Assembly: GCA_002713885.1 (NCBI GenBank)
Contig: PAVC01000067.1
Coordinates: forward strand, 2,757-11,318
From: Fidelibacterota bacterium
Lineage (GTDB): Bacteria; Fidelibacterota; Marinisomatia; Marinisomatales; UBA1611
Reading direction: 5' to 3'
Length of the DNA: 8,562 bases
Shown here: piece by piece, positions 5,951-8,562 of the stretch
How the letters are laid out: each line of letters opens with the position of its first letter
How positions within the stretch are numbered: the stretch's first letter is position 1
Made by a program: the position numbers and the translations under genes
Notes under the pieces: model-generated
What the model saw: only the letters and a program-made list of their open reading frames with translations
The model's database searches: none
What the model was told of the DNA's origin: nothing

Positions 5951-8191
5951 ATGTTTGCTGAAGTAGCGCTTTCTATATCGACATTTCAATCTTTTACATA
6001 TAAAATCCCGAGTGATCTGATTCATATTGCCCGAATCGGATCACGGGTTAAAGTTCAATTAGGTAATCGTCTGGTTTATGGTGTAATTACCGCACTAAAC
6101 GAGAATACAACTTATGAAGGTGGTATTAAACCTGTTTCAAAGATAATTGACGAAGGCCCAATTCTAACAAAAGAATTATGGGATTTAATACATTGGATTA
6201 GTTATTATTATGTTACACCTATTGGTAAAGTTTTTAATACTGTTTTACCGGTCAGTATATCAAAAAATTATTCGCCCCAATTAAACTGGTATGCTAAATA
6301 CGTTGAGCTTGAAAGCGGAATCGTAATTGATGATTTGAAAAAAAAAGCGCCCATGCAGTATAATGTATATAGACACATCAAAAAAGCAACCATCCCGACA
6401 TTATTAAAAGTATCGTCATTAAAAAATATTTGTTCTAACCCTGTTTCTATTTGTCAGTCTCTTGAGAAAAAAAAGTTGATTCTACTTGTTAAAAAGGAAA
6501 AGGAATATAGTATAGATGATTTATCGTTTAAACCAGTTGAAAAAAAAATACGTTTTAACACGGATCAAAAGATAGTAATAAATAAGCTAATTAAATGTTT
6601 GGAAACAAGAAAATTTAATTCTCATTTATTACATGGTGTGACAGGAAGTGGTAAAACTGAAATATTTATAGAAATCATAAAAAAAATTATAGCGCAAGGT
6701 AAATCAGCGATAATATTGTTGCCAGAGATTTCATTAACTCCGCAAATAGCGGGACGTTTTAAATCGGTTTTTGGTAATAAAACTGCATTATGGCATTCTC
6801 AATTAACTAAATCTCAGCGCGCATCCACATGGCATAAGATATACAATAATGATTATAAAATAGTTATAGGTGCAAGAAGCGCGATATTTGCACCATTGAA
6901 AAATTTAGGGGTAATTATAGTGGATGAAGAACATGATTCATCATATAAGCAGGAGTCCCCATCTCCAAGATATCACGCAAGAGATGTCGCAATTATGCGT
7001 GCAAAATTTGAAGAAACCAGTATATTGTTATCAAGTGCGACACCTAGCTTAGAGAGTTATTATAATTATCAGCATAATAAGCATAAATATCTTAGCTTAC
7101 CAAGGCGATATGGGAAAGCAAGATATCCAACAGTGAAAATTGTTAATCTATTAGAAGAGAGTGAAGAATCAGGGAAAATAAATACTGTCATTTCTGGTAT
7201 GCTATTAGATAAAATTGAAGAAAGACTCAATAAAAATGAACAAATATTATTGATTCAGAACAGAAGAGGTTATTCACCTTCAGTGCGCTGCTCAGATTGC
7301 AGTGCACTGATAATGTGTTCTGCTTGTAAAACCCCCCTTACGTATCATAAACAAGATAATAATCTTAAGTGTCACATTTGTGGTTATATTGAAATGCAAT
7401 CAGTTAATAATTGTAAAGAATGTATGAGCAAAAATCTGATTTATACAGGGACAGGCACTCAGAAAGTGGAAAATATTGTAGAACAAACTTTTCCTCGTGC
7501 TCGCATTGCAAGAGTCGATCATGACAGTGTTAAGAAAAGCTCTGATATGATAAAAATTCTACAGTCTTTTTTTGATGGTAAGATAGATATTTTAATTGGG
7601 ACACAAATGATTGCAAAGGGTTTAGACTTCCCAGATATAACTCTAGTTGGAATTATTAATGCTGATTTAGGCCTTCATTTACCTGATTTCCGTGCAAGCG
7701 AGAGAATTTTTCAGTTAATATACCAGGCAGCAGGTCGATCTGGTAGAGGTAAAAAGAAAGGAGAGGTTGTTATTCAAACCTATGATAATGATAATCCAGT
7801 TATCAAAGCCGCAGCGAAATTAGATTTAAAGCAATATTATAAGATCATGTTAGATGATAGGAATATATTAAAATATCCCCCCTTCAGCTGGATCACAAAA
7901 ATTGAATTCATCGGACCCGATCCAAAATCAGTTTTGGCATTGTCAAATAAAATAAGGAATAATTTATTAAACCAATATAAGGGGTTAGAAATATTAGGTC
8001 CAGCAGCATGTTTTAAAGAAAAAATTAAAAATAATTATAGGTTTCAGGTTATATTAAAATCTTTGAAAAAATATGATTCTAACGGCGAAAAATTACATTT
8101 ATTTATTAATGAAAATTTTATTAAACATAAAAATTTTAGCGTTGGAGCAAACAACGTCCAGATACATGTAGATCCAATATCCATGATATGA
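5951..8191 (+). CDS. priA: primosomal replication restart helicase PriA
   Basis: PriA recognises abandoned replication forks, unwinds the lagging arm 3' to 5' and directs reloading of the replicative helicase. The 746-residue protein is full length. The N-terminal 3'-DNA-binding domain starts at once (FAEVALSISTFQSFTYKIP). The helicase core has Walker A GVTGSGKT (229-236), the DEEH box (325-328), GTQMIAKGLDFPD, and motif VI QAAGRSGRG (592-600). Eight cysteines in four CxxC pairs (447/450, 456/459, 474/477, 488/491) bind two zinc ions. The C-terminal part has the family's YPPF and GPA signatures. ATG 5951 fits the family start, but no Shine-Dalgarno is visible in the 19-base AT-only-like leader. 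Two A9 runs and one A8 run occur between 6338 and 6548. The stop overlaps the next start by 4 bases. Confidence 0.96.
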   Translation: MFAEVALSISTFQSFTYKIPSDLIHIARIGSRVKVQLGNRLVYGVITALNENTTYEGGIKPVSKIIDEGPILTKELWDLIHWISYYYVTPIGKVFNTVLPVSISKNYSPQLNWYAKYVELESGIVIDDLKKKAPMQYNVYRHIKKATIPTLLKVSSLKNICSNPVSICQSLEKKKLILLVKKEKEYSIDDLSFKPVEKKIRFNTDQKIVINKLIKCLETRKFNSHLLHGVTGSGKTEIFIEIIKKIIAQGKSAIILLPEISLTPQIAGRFKSVFGNKTALWHSQLTKSQRASTWHKIYNNDYKIVIGARSAIFAPLKNLGVIIVDEEHDSSYKQESPSPRYHARDVAIMRAKFEETSILLSSATPSLESYYNYQHNKHKYLSLPRRYGKARYPTVKIVNLLEESEESGKINTVISGMLLDKIEERLNKNEQILLIQNRRGYSPSVRCSDCSALIMCSACKTPLTYHKQDNNLKCHICGYIEMQSVNNCKECMSKNLIYTGTGTQKVENIVEQTFPRARIARVDHDSVKKSSDMIKILQSFFDGKIDILIGTQMIAKGLDFPDITLVGIINADLGLHLPDFRASERIFQLIYQAAGRSGRGKKKGEVVIQTYDNDNPVIKAAAKLDLKQYYKIMLDDRNILKYPPFSWITKIEFIGPDPKSVLALSNKIRNNLLNQYKGLEILGPAACFKEKIKNNYRFQVILKSLKKYDSNGEKLHLFINENFIKHKNFSVGANNVQIHVDPISMI

Positions 8192-8562
8192 AAAAATTTA
8201 TTATTTTGTTTTTGTTTTATTATTTAAATGGAGATACAATTTCCCCGAGCTTGTATTCATGGTTTTCTGCTTCAAAACTATCTCAGGCTGGTGGTGGGAA
8301 TCTGAATATGAGCCCAACCTCTAGGTCAGGAAATCCAGCAAACTTATCATTAAGCCGGAGTTTTTCTACATCATTTATATTATATCCAGCAGGTATACAA
8401 GCACAATCTGTTTCTCTTTTAATCCCCCAATCTAATCGATTAATAACAGTAGCAATTAATCATATTTCTTATGGGACTTTTAAAGGATATGATGAAAATG
8501 CAATACCAACAAATAATTATAGTTCTAGTGATACGTGGATGAGATTAGGTTATTCAGGATTA
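8188..8562 (+). CDS. putative PorV/PorQ-like outer-membrane beta-barrel protein, N-terminal part
   Basis: An ORF opens at ATG 8188, overlapping the priA stop as ATGA, and stays open for 125 codons to the window edge. The first residues (MKKFIILFLFYYL) look like a signal peptide: two lysines then a hydrophobic run, although no clean cleavage site is obvious. The rest alternates polar and hydrophobic residues as expected of beta strands, with many Ser, Asn and Tyr. The segment SGNPANLSL resembles the NPA(G/L) motif near the start of PorV/PorQ (UPF0164-like) proteins, and HISYGTFKGYDENAIPTNNYSSSD resembles their NYGTF..DE..N....S.SD motif. These proteins sit in the outer membrane, and PorQ/PorV take part in type IX secretion in Bacteroidetes. 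Function here is unproven, and the assignment is from remembered motifs. Translation is probably coupled to priA because no SD is visible. Confidence 0.6.
   Translation, partial: MKKFIILFLFYYLNGDTISPSLYSWFSASKLSQAGGGNLNMSPTSRSGNPANLSLSRSFSTSFILYPAGIQAQSVSLLIPQSNRLITVAINHISYGTFKGYDENAIPTNNYSSSDTWMRLGYSGL

Overview
The window is a compact, single-strand stretch of bacterial housekeeping genes. Every supported gene lies on the + strand, gaps are at most 23 bases, and several neighbours touch or overlap. In order it holds: the 3' end of ispE, tRNA-Gln(TTG), prs, rplY (long bL25/CTC form), pth, hppA (membrane pyrophosphatase), rpsF, rpsR, rplI, priA, and the start of an outer-membrane beta-barrel-like protein that runs off the right edge. 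I see no mobile element, CRISPR array, rRNA or convincing terminator, and no stretch over 300 bases without a gene.

Organism: the DNA is AT-rich, and most ribosomal genes carry good Shine-Dalgarno sites (AAGGAG or GAGG). This argues against typical Bacteroidetes, which rarely use them. The order ispE / tRNA-Gln / prs / rplY / pth, followed closely by rpsF / rpsR / rplI, is from memory a block seen in several Gram-negative lineages, including Pseudomonas and Geobacter relatives. The last ORF resembles the PorV/PorQ (UPF0164-like) outer-membrane family, which is common in the FCB superphylum. Together these suggest an AT-rich, probably uncultured Gram-negative, perhaps a Marinimicrobia/SAR406-like or deltaproteobacterium-like lineage. 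That placement is inference and is not proven by the sequence.

Layout: 1-361 is the isoprenoid kinase tail plus a tRNA. 380-2592 is the nucleotide and translation block (PRPP synthase, 5S-rRNA-binding bL25, peptidyl-tRNA hydrolase). 2613-4790 is an ion-pumping pyrophosphatase whose key residues look K+-dependent and Na+-pump-like. 4808-5931 encodes bS6, bS18 and bL9. 5951-8191 is the replication-restart helicase PriA. 8188-8562 is the partial membrane protein.

Functional reading: most products serve growth, namely precursor supply, ribosome assembly, rescue of peptidyl-tRNA and replication restart. HppA would hydrolyse the pyrophosphate that biosynthesis and tRNA charging release and save its energy as an ion gradient. 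I found no clearly novel system. The points most worth checking are hppA sitting between the two translation blocks, unusual residues in the Pth active site, a tRNA directly followed by an SD-less prs, similar charged tails on bL25 and bS6, and the PorV/PorQ-like gene overlapping priA.
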